Positions 37,037 to 44,974 of a stretch of DNA of 44,974 nt are shown piece after piece; position 1 is the first letter of the stretch, and every line of letters starts with the position of its first letter. The position numbers were made by a program, and so were the translations under genes. The DNA comes from an uncultured Desulfovibrio sp. GTDB lineage: Bacteria > Desulfobacterota > Desulfovibrionia > Desulfovibrionales > Desulfovibrionaceae. The DNA lies in NCBI GenBank assembly GCA_902783285.1, contig CACZQM010000085.1, forward strand, positions 1 through 44,974, read 5' to 3'. Under the pieces are notes generated by a model, which saw nothing but the letters and a program-made list of their open reading frames with translations, made no database searches and was not told the DNA's origin.

Positions 37037-38155
37037 CTACACCACGCCATGCTCGCCGGGACGCTCGAAATCGTCCCGCACCTGCGCCTTCTTATGGTAA
37101 AGGCCGATGTCGCCAAAGGACATGAGGATGGGCGAAGCGATGAAGATGGAAGACCAGGTGCCGAAGATGACGCCGAGGCACATGGTCAGGGCAAAGTTGT
37201 GGATGACGCTGCCGCCCAGGAAGTACAGGGCAAGGCTGGCCATGATGGTCGTGGCGGAAGTCATGATGGTCCTGGCCAGCGTCTGGTTGACGGAATCGTT
37301 GATGACCTGCGCCATGGTCGGCTTGACGTCGGCGTCGGCCGGGATGGCCCGCAGGTTCTCGCGTATGCGGTCGTACACCACGATGGTGTCGTTGATGGAG
37401 TAGCCGATGATGGTCAGCAGCGCGGCGATGGTGTTCAGGTCGATCTCCACGCCCAGCAGGGTTATCAGCCCCGTGACCACCATGACGTCGTGCATCAGGG
37501 CCAGGATGGCGCCCAGGGCGAAGTTCAGCTTCAGCTTCCAGCAGCAGGCGATGGTCACCAGGAGCCCCAGGGCCACGCCCCACAGCCTGTTGAAGCCGAA
37601 ATAGCCGGCGAAGTACACGGCGGCAAAGAGCACCGCGGACATGCCGCCCGCCACGAACCAGCTGTGCTCGAACCGGCCAGAGATGTACACGGTGATGAGC
37701 AGCACGGCGTAGAACAGTGCTTCGATGGCCATGTTGCGCAGGTCGCTGCCCACCTTGGGGCCCACCGATTCCAGGCGGGCGATGGTGGCGGCGTTGCCGG
37801 GGATGCGCGATTTGAGCGCGCCCATGACCTGTTCGCGCAGCTCCTTGATCTTGTCCGTGTTCTGCGAGGCGAAGCGCAGCAGGTAGTCATCGCCGTCGGA
37901 ACCGACCTGCTGTATGGTCAGGCCGGGCAGGTCCACGCCTTCGAGGGCGTGCTTCACCTGCTCGTCGCCGATGGGCTTTTCAAACTGCACCTGGACCATG
38001 ACGCCGCCGGCGAAGTCCACGCCGTAGCGCAGCCCCCCGTTCCAGAAAATGGCGGCTATGCCCATCAGGATGCATAATCCTGAAATGATGTAGGCATAGC
38101 GGCAGAAGCCGGCGAAATTGAAATGGGTCTCTTTGGAAAGAACAGCAAATGCCAT
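37037..38155 (-). CDS. secF: Protein translocase subunit SecF
   Basis: This inner-membrane subunit of the SecDF complex uses the proton gradient to aid protein export after SecYEG and SecA. The 372-residue product shows the family segments GVDFAGGVMVQVQF after the first helix, MSAVLFAAVYF and LTIIGYSINDTIVVYDRIREN near the fourth helix. The start follows a GAGG site. It lies 18 bases after secD. Confidence 0.95.
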   Translation of the reverse strand: MAFAVLSKETHFNFAGFCRYAYIISGLCILMGIAAIFWNGGLRYGVDFAGGVMVQVQFEKPIGDEQVKHALEGVDLPGLTIQQVGSDGDDYLLRFASQNTDKIKELREQVMGALKSRIPGNAATIARLESVGPKVGSDLRNMAIEALFYAVLLITVYISGRFEHSWFVAGGMSAVLFAAVYFAGYFGFNRLWGVALGLLVTIACCWKLKLNFALGAILALMHDVMVVTGLITLLGVEIDLNTIAALLTIIGYSINDTIVVYDRIRENLRAIPADADVKPTMAQVINDSVNQTLARTIMTSATTIMASLALYFLGGSVIHNFALTMCLGVIFGTWSSIFIASPILMSFGDIGLYHKKAQVRDDFERPGEHGVV

Positions 38156-38173
38156 GGAAGAAACCTCGTTATC

Positions 38174-39754
38174 CTAAATGCTTATTTTCTGGCTGCGGGA
38201 ATGGCCCATGAAATGCTCGAAGACGGCGCGCGAAACGAATATGGCCGTGAACATGGAGGCCAGGATGCCCAGCGACAGCGTCACCGCGAATCCGCGTATG
38301 GGGCCTGTGCCGAACTGGTACAGGATGGCCGCCGTGAGGAGCGTGGTCAGGTTGGAGTCGATGATGGCCACGCTGGCGCGGCTGAAGCCGGCATCGATGG
38401 CCTCCAGGGCGCTCAGGCCCTTTTTGAGTTCCTCGCGGATGCGTTCGAAAATAAGCACGTTGGCGTCCACCGACATGCCTATGGTGAGCACGATGCCCGC
38501 TATGCCGGGCAGCGTGAGCGTGGCGCCGAACAGCGTCATGCCCGCCATGAGGATGAGCATGGTGAAGATGAGCATGATGTCGGCCACGATGCCGGAGAGC
38601 CCGTAGTAGATGGGCATGATGATGAACACGGCTGCGGCGCCCACCATGGCGGCGATGATGCCGCTGTTGATGGATTCCTGCCCGAGGGAAGGTCCGACGG
38701 TGCGCTCTTCGAGCACGGTGACGGGCGTGGGCAGGGAGCCGGCGCGCAGCACGATGGCCAGGTCCTGCGCCTCTTCGGTGGTGAAGCTGCCTGTGATGGA
38801 GGCCTTGCCTCCGGCGATCCTGTCCTGGATGACGGGGGCGGAATAGACCTTGCCGTCCAGCACGATGGCCATGCGCTTCTTGATATGCTCGCCGGTGATG
38901 CGCTCAAAATTGTTCGCGCCGCGGTTGTTGAATTCCAGCCCGACGTAGGACTGGCCGAATTCATTGAAGGCCGGGCGGGCGTTGGTGATGTCCTCGCCGC
39001 CCATCAGCGGCTCGGAATCCAGGATGATGGTGCTCACGGACTCCGAACCGTCGCGGTTTTTCACAACGTAGGGGAATCGCGCCGTGCCCGCGGGGAGCAT
39101 CATCACGTCAGGCCCCACGTCGTCCCGGACGAGGCGGAACTCCAGGTGGGCGGTCTGCCCTATGATCTGCACGGCGCGCGCGGCATCGGTCATGCCCGGC
39201 AGCTGCACCTGCACCTGGTTGTTCGACTGCTTGCGGATGTCGGGCTCTGCCACGCCGAACTGGTCGATGCGGTTGCGGATGGTGCGCACCACCTGGTCCA
39301 TGGTCATGTCGATGGTCTGCTTCTTATGCTCGGGAACAGCGTCGAACAGATACGTCTTGCCGGAGGCCGTATCGGTAGAGCCCAGGACGACGAGATGGGA
39401 AAAATATTTGGAAAGCATGCTTTCAAACGCCGTTGCCTGGTCCGCTCTGGGCAGGACGACTTCCAGCTGGCCGCTTCCGTTGACGCGCGGCTTCATGAGA
39501 GTGATCTTTTCCCGGCTGGCCCTGTCGCGCAGATCCTGTCCGGCGACGGAAAGGCTGTTCTGCACGGCCTTGTCGATATCCACCCCCAGGGTGAGGTTCA
39601 TGCCGCCCTTGAGATCGAGCCCAAGGTTGATGCGGTCTGTCACGAGGGAGCCGAGCGGAGTGTTGCCGATGAACGGGATGTTGGGCAGCGCGTAGGCCAT
39701 CACCGCAAGCAGCACGAGGATGGAGAATGCGAAGCGCAGCTTTATGGATTTCAT
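38174..39754 (-). CDS. secD: Protein translocase subunit SecD
   Basis: This inner-membrane partner of SecF has 526 residues. One N-terminal helix is followed by a periplasmic domain starting LGLDLKGGMNLTLGVD. It ends in a bundle of five helices with LPGIAGIVLTIGMSVDANVLIFERIREEL. The start at 39754 follows AAGGA. The order yajC-secD-secF is the common bacterial arrangement. Confidence 0.96.
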   Translation of the reverse strand: MKSIKLRFAFSILVLLAVMAYALPNIPFIGNTPLGSLVTDRINLGLDLKGGMNLTLGVDIDKAVQNSLSVAGQDLRDRASREKITLMKPRVNGSGQLEVVLPRADQATAFESMLSKYFSHLVVLGSTDTASGKTYLFDAVPEHKKQTIDMTMDQVVRTIRNRIDQFGVAEPDIRKQSNNQVQVQLPGMTDAARAVQIIGQTAHLEFRLVRDDVGPDVMMLPAGTARFPYVVKNRDGSESVSTIILDSEPLMGGEDITNARPAFNEFGQSYVGLEFNNRGANNFERITGEHIKKRMAIVLDGKVYSAPVIQDRIAGGKASITGSFTTEEAQDLAIVLRAGSLPTPVTVLEERTVGPSLGQESINSGIIAAMVGAAAVFIIMPIYYGLSGIVADIMLIFTMLILMAGMTLFGATLTLPGIAGIVLTIGMSVDANVLIFERIREELKKGLSALEAIDAGFSRASVAIIDSNLTTLLTAAILYQFGTGPIRGFAVTLSLGILASMFTAIFVSRAVFEHFMGHSRSQKISI

Positions 39755-39835
39755 GATTCGGTCCTTATGGGCAAAAACAACCAAGCCCCATGCCCGGGCA
39801 GGGCATGGAAGCCTGGCAGACAGCGGGCGGCTGGC

Positions 39836-40207
39836 CTATTTTTTCTTTTCGGCGGATTTGTCGTCTGCCGGTTTTTCCGCCTGGGCCTTCGGGTCGAAAA
39901 TGCCGCCGATGGCGCCGCGGGTCACTTTGATCTTCGTTTCGCCGAGGTCAAGGGTGAGGATGTCGCCCTCTATGTCCACGATGCGCCCGATCAGGCCGCC
40001 CACGGTGACGATATGCGTGCCCTTGCCCAGGGAAGCGAGCATCTGCTTGTGTTCCTTGTTGCGTTTCTGCTGCGGGCGGATGAGCAGGAACCAGAACACG
40101 GCGAACATGAGGAGGAGGGGTACGAGGGAAGCAAAGGCTCCGGCGCCGCCTCCGGCGGCTCCGGCCCCGCCGGAAGAGCCGGCGGCATAGGCGATGGAAG
40201 TGAGCAT
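39836..40207 (-). CDS. yajC: Preprotein translocase accessory protein YajC
   Basis: This small (123-residue) inner-membrane protein associates with SecDF. It has a Gly/Ala-rich N-terminus, one hydrophobic helix (about 27-44), then [14 protein letters not shown] and the conserved [20 protein letters not shown]. The Lys/Ala-rich C-terminus is longer than in E. coli YajC. A GGAG site precedes the start, and the promoter candidate at 40256-40284 would drive yajC-secD-secF. Confidence 0.94.
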   Translation of the reverse strand: MLTSIAYAAGSSGGAGAAGGGAGAFASLVPLLLMFAVFWFLLIRPQQKRNKEHKQMLASLGKGTHIVTVGGLIGRIVDIEGDILTLDLGETKIKVTRGAIGGIFDPKAQAEKPADDKSAEKKK

Positions 40208-40255
40208 GGTCGTCTCCAGTGCTGAATTTGCGGCGGCAGCCGCGTTGGAAAAAAA

Positions 40256-40284
40256 CTCTTATCCTGTTAAGGCGTTTTACGCAA
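40256..40284 (-). promoter_or_regulatory. Candidate yajC-secDF promoter
   Basis: The minus strand reads TTGCGT (40279-40284), 17 bases, TAAGAG (40256-40261). The layout resembles the coaX promoter, including the CAGGATAA around the -10. Confidence 0.4.
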
Positions 40285-40356
40285 TGTTTTTGCGCGGCAC
40301 CGGGCCCGGGGGCGCGCCGGATGCTGGACAAAACGCTTTTCCATGGGGTAAGCTGC

Positions 40357-40368
40357 CTTTATGTAAAG
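40357..40368. promoter_or_regulatory. Palindrome upstream of argB
   Basis: CTTTATGTAAAG is a perfect 5+5 inverted repeat about 50 bases before the argB start, in an otherwise GC-rich region. It does not match the ArgR box of E. coli, and its role is unknown. Confidence 0.3.
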
Positions 40369-40416
40369 ATAATTACGATTTTTCCCCTGGCAACGGGAAA
40401 CCTCAAGGAGCGAGCC

Positions 40417-41319
40417 ATGTCCATGCCTGCCAACTCCGCGGAACGCGCCAAGGCGCAGTCCAGGGTCCTTATCGAGAGCCTCCCCTACCTGCGGGCGTAC
40501 CGCGGGGAGACCATCGTCATCAAATACGGCGGCCACGCCATGACGGATGAAGATCTCAAGCTGGCCTTTGCCCGCAACATCAGCCTTCTCAAGCTCGTGG
40601 GGATCCATCCCGTCGTCGTGCATGGCGGCGGCCCGCAGATCAACGACATGCTCGGCAGGCTGGCGATCAAGTCGGAATTCCGCCAGGGGCACCGCGTCAC
40701 CGACGACGCCACCATGGACGTGGTCGAAATGGTCCTGGTGGGCTCGGTCAACAAAAGCGTGGTCAACCTCATCAACCGGACAGGCGCACGGGCCGTGGGG
40801 CTTTCGGGCAAGGACGGCCTGCTGCTGGAAGCGGAAAAGCTCTCCATGACCATCAGCCGCGGGCAGGACGTGCCGCCGGAGATCATCGACCTGGGCAGCG
40901 TGGGCAAGGTCAGCAAGGTCAACGCCAGGCTGCTGCGCTCCCTCATCGAGGACGATTTCGTCCCCGTCATCGCCCCGGTGGGCGTCGATGCCGCTGGGCG
41001 CACCTACAACATCAACGCCGATTCCGTCGCCGGGGCCGTGGCCGGCGCGCTCAAGGCCCGCCGGCTGCTCATGCTCACCGACGTGGCTGGCATCCTGGAC
41101 AGGGAAGGGACGCTGATCGAGCATGCCAACGCTGACGACATCTTCCGCATGAAGAACGACGGGACGCTCAGCGGAGGCATGATCCCCAAGGTGGACTGCT
41201 GCCTTGCCGCCCTGGAGGCCGGCGTGGAAAAGGTGACCATCGTCGACGGCCGCGTGGAAAACTGCGTGCTCCTGGAGCTGCTCACGGACCAGGGCATCGG
41301 CACGCAGCTGGAAAAGTAG
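40417..41319 (+). CDS. argB: Acetylglutamate kinase
   Basis: This enzyme phosphorylates N-acetylglutamate, the second step of arginine synthesis and often the feedback-inhibited one. The 300-residue product has the amino-acid kinase motifs [37 protein letters not shown] and [13 protein letters not shown]. The N-terminal extension before the kinase fold resembles that of arginine-sensitive forms. The start at 40417 follows AAGGAG. It is a single gene, divergent from yajC and convergent with lpxA. Confidence 0.96.
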   Translation: MSMPANSAERAKAQSRVLIESLPYLRAYRGETIVIKYGGHAMTDEDLKLAFARNISLLKLVGIHPVVVHGGGPQINDMLGRLAIKSEFRQGHRVTDDATMDVVEMVLVGSVNKSVVNLINRTGARAVGLSGKDGLLLEAEKLSMTISRGQDVPPEIIDLGSVGKVSKVNARLLRSLIEDDFVPVIAPVGVDAAGRTYNINADSVAGAVAGALKARRLLMLTDVAGILDREGTLIEHANADDIFRMKNDGTLSGGMIPKVDCCLAALEAGVEKVTIVDGRVENCVLLELLTDQGIGTQLEK

Positions 41320-41384
41320 CGGATCCGGCGGGGCACTGGAAGCCCCGGGAACGCCTGGGCCGGACAGGGAAAACGCGCAAAAAC

Positions 41385-41411
41385 AGAGCCGCGCTCTGCG
41401 AGCGCGGCTCT
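41385..41411. terminator. Bidirectional terminator between argB and lpxA
   Basis: An 11-bp perfect stem (41385-41395 with 41401-41411) and 5-base loop are flanked by A-rich sequence on the left and TTTAT on the right, so it can end both convergent transcripts. Confidence 0.85.
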
Positions 41412-41433
41412 TTATGCCCCTGAAGGAAAACCA

Positions 41434-42243
41434 TCAGTCGAGGATCTTTTTCCTTTCTTCGGCCGGCAGGATGCCGCGCTTGCTCTCGCGCACGAAGGAC
41501 AGGAATTCCATGATCTCCGGAAAGTGCCCGTATTCCGCTTCCAGCTGCATGAGCGCATCCGGCCTGGGCTGGCCGGAATACCACGTCACGCGGAAGGCCT
41601 GCTTGAAGGCGGAAAGCAATTCCAGCGAGGCTTTGAACCTCCTCAGCCCGACGATATTCGGGGAGCGCACCGTGGCGCGGTTGCCCACGGCCAGCATCCA
41701 CGGGGGCAGATCCTGGTCTATCCCCGAACAGCCGCCCACAAAGGCATGGCTGCCGATGCGCACGAACTGATGCACGGCGGAAAGGCCTCCGATGATGGCG
41801 TAGTCGTCCACGAAGCAATGCCCTGCGAGCGTGGCATTGTTGGACATGACGATATGGTCCTTCACCACGCAGTCATGCGCCACGTGCACATAGGCCATGA
41901 TGAGGTTGTGGCTGCCGATGCGCGTCTCGCCGGAGCCGTCTTCCGTTCCCCTGTGTATGGTGGAAAATTCGCGGATGTTGTTGGCGTCGCCAATGACAAG
42001 GCGCGTCACTTCGCCGTGGAATTTGAGGTCCTGGGGCTCGCCGCCCACCAGGGCGTAGGAGTGGACGTGGTTGTCCTCGCCCATGGAAGTGTAGCGCTTC
42101 ACGGTGGCGAAGGCGTCTATGCGGGAACGCGCGCCGATGACCACATCGCCCTCGATGAGGGCGCAGGGGCCGACGACGACGTCTTCGCCGAGCTTGGCGC
42201 CGGGATCGACGAATGCTGAAGGATGGATCTGCGGGGCTCCCAT
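41434..42243 (-). CDS. lpxA: UDP-N-acetylglucosamine acyltransferase
   Basis: This enzyme starts lipid A synthesis by moving a 3-hydroxyacyl chain from acyl carrier protein to UDP-GlcNAc. The 269-residue product shows the left-handed beta-helix hexapeptide repeats through residue about 190 and the catalytic His123 in VAHDC. A helical C-terminus follows. The ATG directly follows the fabZ stop codon, with GAGAGGG inside the end of fabZ, so the genes are translationally linked. It is the last gene of skp-lpxD-fabZ-lpxA. Confidence 0.96.
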   Translation of the reverse strand: MGAPQIHPSAFVDPGAKLGEDVVVGPCALIEGDVVIGARSRIDAFATVKRYTSMGEDNHVHSYALVGGEPQDLKFHGEVTRLVIGDANNIREFSTIHRGTEDGSGETRIGSHNLIMAYVHVAHDCVVKDHIVMSNNATLAGHCFVDDYAIIGGLSAVHQFVRIGSHAFVGGCSGIDQDLPPWMLAVGNRATVRSPNIVGLRRFKASLELLSAFKQAFRVTWYSGQPRPDALMQLEAEYGHFPEIMEFLSFVRESKRGILPAEERKKILD

Positions 42244-42708
42244 CTACATGCCCTCTCTTGGGAAAACGGCGGCCGTCAGGCGCGCTTCGGCGGCGAGCAT
42301 GCCCCCGACATAGGCTTTGGCGTCCATTCTCCAGAACTGCATTTTGTGAACGAGGCCGGAGCATTCCAGGTCAAGCCTGTCTCCAGGGCGCACGGGAGCG
42401 CGGAAGCGCGCCCTTTCGATCCCGGCAAAGAGCGAGATGTTCTTCTGAAAGTCCACCATGTTCGGGTAGCTGTGGGCCACCAGGAGGACGCCGGTCTGCG
42501 CCAGTGCCTCGATGATCAGCACGCCCGGCATGACGGGCAGCCCCGGGAAATGCCCCTGGAAAAAAGGCTCGTTGTAGGTGAGGTTCTTATAGGCGCGGAT
42601 ATGGTCGCCCGAAACCAGTTCCTCGACCCGGTCCACCAGCAGGAAGGGATAGCGGTGGGGGAGGATCTCAAGGATCTTCTGGATGTCGAATGACAGGCTC
42701 TCGCTCAT
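42244..42708 (-). CDS. fabZ: 3-hydroxyacyl-[acyl-carrier-protein] dehydratase FabZ
   Basis: This enzyme dehydrates 3-hydroxyacyl-ACP in fatty acid elongation and competes with LpxA and LpxD for the same substrate. The 154-residue hot-dog fold protein has LPHRYPFLLVDRV and the active-site His53 and Glu67 in GHFPGLPVMPGVLIIEALAQ. The start follows AAGGGGGA. A GC-rich palindrome lies in the 52-base gap after lpxD. Confidence 0.96.
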   Translation of the reverse strand: MSESLSFDIQKILEILPHRYPFLLVDRVEELVSGDHIRAYKNLTYNEPFFQGHFPGLPVMPGVLIIEALAQTGVLLVAHSYPNMVDFQKNISLFAGIERARFRAPVRPGDRLDLECSGLVHKMQFWRMDAKAYVGGMLAAEARLTAAVFPREGM

Positions 42709-42730
42709 GTTTCCCCCTTTGCGCTCACAT

Positions 42731-42755
42731 GCCGCCCCTGCCAGGCAGGGGCGGC
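42731..42755. repeat. Perfect GC-rich inverted repeat between lpxD and fabZ
   Basis: Twelve-base arms (42731-42742 and 42744-42755) around a single A form a very stable hairpin without a T-run, five bases after the lpxD stop. It may affect mRNA stability or partial termination inside the lipid A operon. Confidence 0.55.
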
Positions 42756-42760
42756 CGGAG

Positions 42761-43867
42761 TTATTTGCGGTGCATCTTGGCCATCCAGCGGTTCCATACG
42801 GAAAGCAGCGAACTGTCCGTACGGGTGCTGGCTATGGGCTTGTGGCCGAGTTCCTTTTCCAGGCGGGCGACGCGCTTGAACAGCTCCGGTATCTTGGGCG
42901 TGAGCGTAGCCAGGCGGAGGAAGGAACTGTATTCCATGGTGGGCGATCCGCTGACTATCTTCCCTTCCTCTATGTCCTTGGCGACGCCAGACTGCGGCCC
43001 GATGGTGCTGTTGCTGCCGATATGCAGATGCCCGGAGACGCCCACCTGACCGGCCATGGTCACACCGTCGCCGACATGCGTGGAGCCGGCTATGCCCACC
43101 TGGGAAACGATGAGGCAGTCCCTGCCCATGCGCACGTTGTGCCCGATCTGCACGAGATTGTCGATCTTCGTGCCCGAACCTATGGACGTCGTGCTCAGGG
43201 CCGCCCTGTCGACGGCGGCGTTGGCGCCGATCTCGACGCCGTCCCCGGCTTCCACATGGCCTATCTGCGGCACCTTGTTGATGCCGTCCTTCGTGCGCGC
43301 AAAGCCAAATCCTTCCGCTCCCAGCACGGCTCCTGGCTGGAGGACGCAGGCATTGCCCAGCACCGTGCCGGCCATGAGCACGGCATGGGGATACAGCGTG
43401 CAGCCATCCCCCAGGCGGCAGTCTTCGCCGATGTAGCAGCCGGGGAACACGGTGCAGCCCTTGCCCAGCACGGCACGCGGCCCGATGTAGCTGAACGGAT
43501 ACACGGTGCATCCCTCGCCCAGCGAAGCCGAAGGATCGATGGATGCCAGGCTGCTCACGCCCTCAAAGCTGCCCTGCGGCCTTGCAAAAAGCGTCAGGGC
43601 CCTGGCGAAAACAGGGTAAGGCTCGTCGGCGACCAGCACCCTGGCCGCGTCGGCGGCGTGTTCTGGCCGTGCGATCACCGCGCCAGCGCGGGTATCTTTC
43701 AGCTGCCCGGCGTATTTGGGGTTCGAAAGGAAGCTCAGTTCGGCGGGGCCGGCTTCCTCAAGCGTGTTGATGCCTGTGATGGCGATGTCTCCCGCCCCGC
43801 CGTTCAGGACAAGCCGGACACCCAGCTGTTCCGCCAGTTCTGAAAGCATGTGCGATGGCAGCGGCAT
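42761..43867 (-). CDS. lpxD: UDP-3-O-(3-hydroxyacyl)glucosamine N-acyltransferase
   Basis: This lipid A enzyme adds the second acyl chain at N2. The 368-residue product has the N-terminal uridine-binding domain ([22 protein letters not shown]), then a long run of hexapeptide repeats with QIGHNVRMG holding the likely catalytic histidine, and a C-terminal helix. The start follows AAGGAAG. It begins 10 bases after skp and lies 52 bases before fabZ. Confidence 0.95.
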   Translation of the reverse strand: MPLPSHMLSELAEQLGVRLVLNGGAGDIAITGINTLEEAGPAELSFLSNPKYAGQLKDTRAGAVIARPEHAADAARVLVADEPYPVFARALTLFARPQGSFEGVSSLASIDPSASLGEGCTVYPFSYIGPRAVLGKGCTVFPGCYIGEDCRLGDGCTLYPHAVLMAGTVLGNACVLQPGAVLGAEGFGFARTKDGINKVPQIGHVEAGDGVEIGANAAVDRAALSTTSIGSGTKIDNLVQIGHNVRMGRDCLIVSQVGIAGSTHVGDGVTMAGQVGVSGHLHIGSNSTIGPQSGVAKDIEEGKIVSGSPTMEYSSFLRLATLTPKIPELFKRVARLEKELGHKPIASTRTDSSLLSVWNRWMAKMHRK

Positions 43868-43877
43868 GGCAGCTTCC

Positions 43878-44426
43878 TTACTTAGAGCTGATCTTGTACT
43901 TGCCGCCCCTGGACTTCCAGGCGCGGTTCACTTCCTGGATGACGCCTTCGGTCACGTCATAGCTGGCAGTGGCGTACGGAATGGCCTGGGTGGTGATGAT
44001 CAGGTCGTACCCGTTCTTTTCGGCAAAAGCCTTGCATGCGGCGGAAACGACTTCATTCATCTGCGCGTCGATGTCGCGCTGCAGGCGCTGGGCGCGCTGG
44101 GCAAAGGCAGTCCCCCTGGTCTGGATGTCCTGGAAGGTCTTCTGGAGCTTGCCCTGGCGTTCGGCCCTCGCCTTGTCGGAAAGGGCGGGAGCCTGATTTT
44201 CAAAGTCCTTCACCTGCTTGTCAAAGTCGGCCTGCTGCTGCTCGAGCTGCTTGCGCTCCCTGCCCAGGGAAGCTTCGATCTGCCGGTCGGCCTCTTTGCC
44301 GGGATCGCTCTGCGTGGAGACGCGGACGGGGTTGAGGACACCGATCTTGCCCGCTGCCTGGGCGGGAGAAGAAAGGGCGGCGCAGAGGAGGGCGGCCGCC
44401 AGCACGGCGACGGTTTTGCGGATCAT
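43878..44426 (-). CDS. skp: Periplasmic chaperone OmpH/Skp family
   Basis: This 182-residue periplasmic chaperone for outer-membrane proteins has a signal peptide (about 1-24, ending AQA-AG) and [10 protein letters not shown] at the mature start. A long charged alpha-helical or coiled-coil stretch (about 45-125) follows, the tentacles of Skp. The C-terminus has the conserved YDLIIT. The start at 44426 follows AAGGAG. It heads the lpxD-fabZ-lpxA operon. The usual neighbour bamA is not upstream here. Confidence 0.9.
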   Translation of the reverse strand: MIRKTVAVLAAALLCAALSSPAQAAGKIGVLNPVRVSTQSDPGKEADRQIEASLGRERKQLEQQQADFDKQVKDFENQAPALSDKARAERQGKLQKTFQDIQTRGTAFAQRAQRLQRDIDAQMNEVVSAACKAFAEKNGYDLIITTQAIPYATASYDVTEGVIQEVNRAWKSRGGKYKISSK

Positions 44427-44486
44427 ACGATGACTCCTTTTAGGAAAATGATTGCATGAACATGGTCTAGAATGGATGGACTGGAA

Positions 44487-44516
44487 ACAATACTCTTTTC
44501 GATGAGGAAACGTCAA
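44487..44516 (-). promoter_or_regulatory. Candidate promoter of skp-lpxD-fabZ-lpxA
   Basis: The minus strand reads TTGACG (44511-44516), 18 bases, TATTGT (44487-44492), about 60 bases before skp. Confidence 0.45.
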
Positions 44517-44529
44517 GAGCCGCACCTGC

Positions 44530-44558
44530 TTGCGGGCATCCCGGAAAGCGTTTATAAA
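44530..44558 (+). promoter_or_regulatory. Candidate promoter of the LprI-like gene
   Basis: TTGCGG (44530-44535), 17 bases, TATAAA (44553-44558) lies about 45 bases before the start. Confidence 0.5.
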
Positions 44559-44602
44559 AAAGCAGGCGATCCATCAGGCGCATCCACCCTGGAGGCAGAA
44601 CT

Positions 44603-44974
44603 ATGAAAAAGGCGTTCATTATTTCAGCCATGGCCCTCGCACTGGCGTTCGGAGCTGCGGCTCAGGCTAAAGATTACAGGATGACAGACGAAAAATATGA
44701 CCGGTTCATGAGGACGGACGCAGATTTCAAGAATGCCAACGACGACCTCAATGCCCTTTGGAAGCAGATCAAGGGCAAGCTGGGCAAGGAGGAGTTCGAC
44801 CGCCTGCTCAAGGAGCAGCGCGCATGGATCAGGCAGCAGGGCAGGCTTGCCGGAGCGATCAGCGGCGTCAGTGAAGTCGAAGCCTTCACCATCGTCACGC
44901 GCCGCCGCATCAAGGAACTGGACAAGGTGCTTGCCGCAAACGGCGGGGCCAGGCAGGAGGTCCCGGCCAGGAAG
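44603..44974 (+). CDS. LprI/DUF1311-like small exported protein (3' end cut by the window)
   Basis: The first 124 residues are present with no stop before the window ends. There is a signal peptide (about 1-22, ending AQA-KD). The mature part contains LNALWKQIKGKL and FDRLLKEQRAWIRQQ, the helical pattern of the LprI N-terminal (DUF1311) family. That family includes lysozyme inhibitors and many small periplasmic proteins of unknown role. The typical Cys pair of many members is not seen. The start follows a GGAGG site and has its own promoter candidate. The function is uncertain. Confidence 0.7.
   Translation, partial: MKKAFIISAMALALAFGAAAQAKDYRMTDEKYDRFMRTDADFKNANDDLNALWKQIKGKLGKEEFDRLLKEQRAWIRQQGRLAGAISGVSEVEAFTIVTRRRIKELDKVLAANGGARQEVPARK

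Noticed and set aside
38123..40225. 700-codon open frame opposite secD and yajC
   Set aside because: Antisense to conserved secD; composition of a GC-rich shadow frame.
40357..40368. ArgR box upstream of argB
   Set aside because: The palindrome CTTTATGTAAAG does not fit the ArgR consensus in length or sequence, and no similar site precedes argC.

Overview
The window looks like chromosomal core from a GC-rich, anaerobic, Gram-negative sulfate- or sulfite-reducing deltaproteobacterium, most likely a Desulfovibrionaceae member. The reasons are a DsrMK/TmcBC-type membrane redox module next to a proton-pumping pyrophosphatase, menaquinone synthesis (menA), two TRAP transporters, lipid A genes (lpxA, lpxD, fabZ), LolA, and an EndoQ-UvrD fusion protein. 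I found no tRNA, insertion sequence, phage gene or CRISPR array. The left edge carries what looks like the promoter and leader of an rRNA operon reading out of the window.

Layout from left to right. 1-2.3 kb: candidate rrn promoter, then hppA (minus). 2.8-5.4 kb: a two-gene NarI-like/HdrD-like electron-transfer module (plus). 5.5-7.6 kb: rimO (minus) and rdgB (plus). 8.0-12.2 kb: malic enzyme followed by a dctPQM TRAP transporter, which together look like C4-dicarboxylate uptake and use. 12.4-13.7 kb: gdhA. 14.1-20.7 kb: a long minus-strand run coaX-eno-lolA-truB-rpsO-pnp. 20.9-27.1 kb: a carbon-source locus with otnK, a zinc dehydrogenase and a second TRAP system (minus), and otnC divergent (plus). 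It resembles four-carbon sugar acid (tetronate) catabolism. 27.6-30.6 kb: an FG-GAP/VCBS exported protein, a DUF1844 protein and argC (minus). 30.7-36 kb: two methyltransferase genes that overlap tail to tail, then the EndoQ-UvrD fusion. 36-40.2 kb: yajC-secD-secF-menA (minus). 40.4-41.3 kb: argB. 41.4-44.4 kb: skp-lpxD-fabZ-lpxA (minus). The right edge cuts an LprI-like small exported protein gene.

The items most worth following up are: the EndoQ-type nuclease fused to a UvrD/Rep helicase (32822-35989); the variant tetronate locus with a zinc MDR dehydrogenase in place of the usual LtnD/DenD enzyme and no OtnI; two AT-rich intergenic islands that share a 13-base element, one leading to a likely sRNA with a strong terminator and the other to a run of potential RNA hairpins; and hairpins placed between dctP and dctQ in both TRAP operons. 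All functional calls rest on motifs read by eye. Promoters and RNA features are pattern matches without experimental or comparative support.
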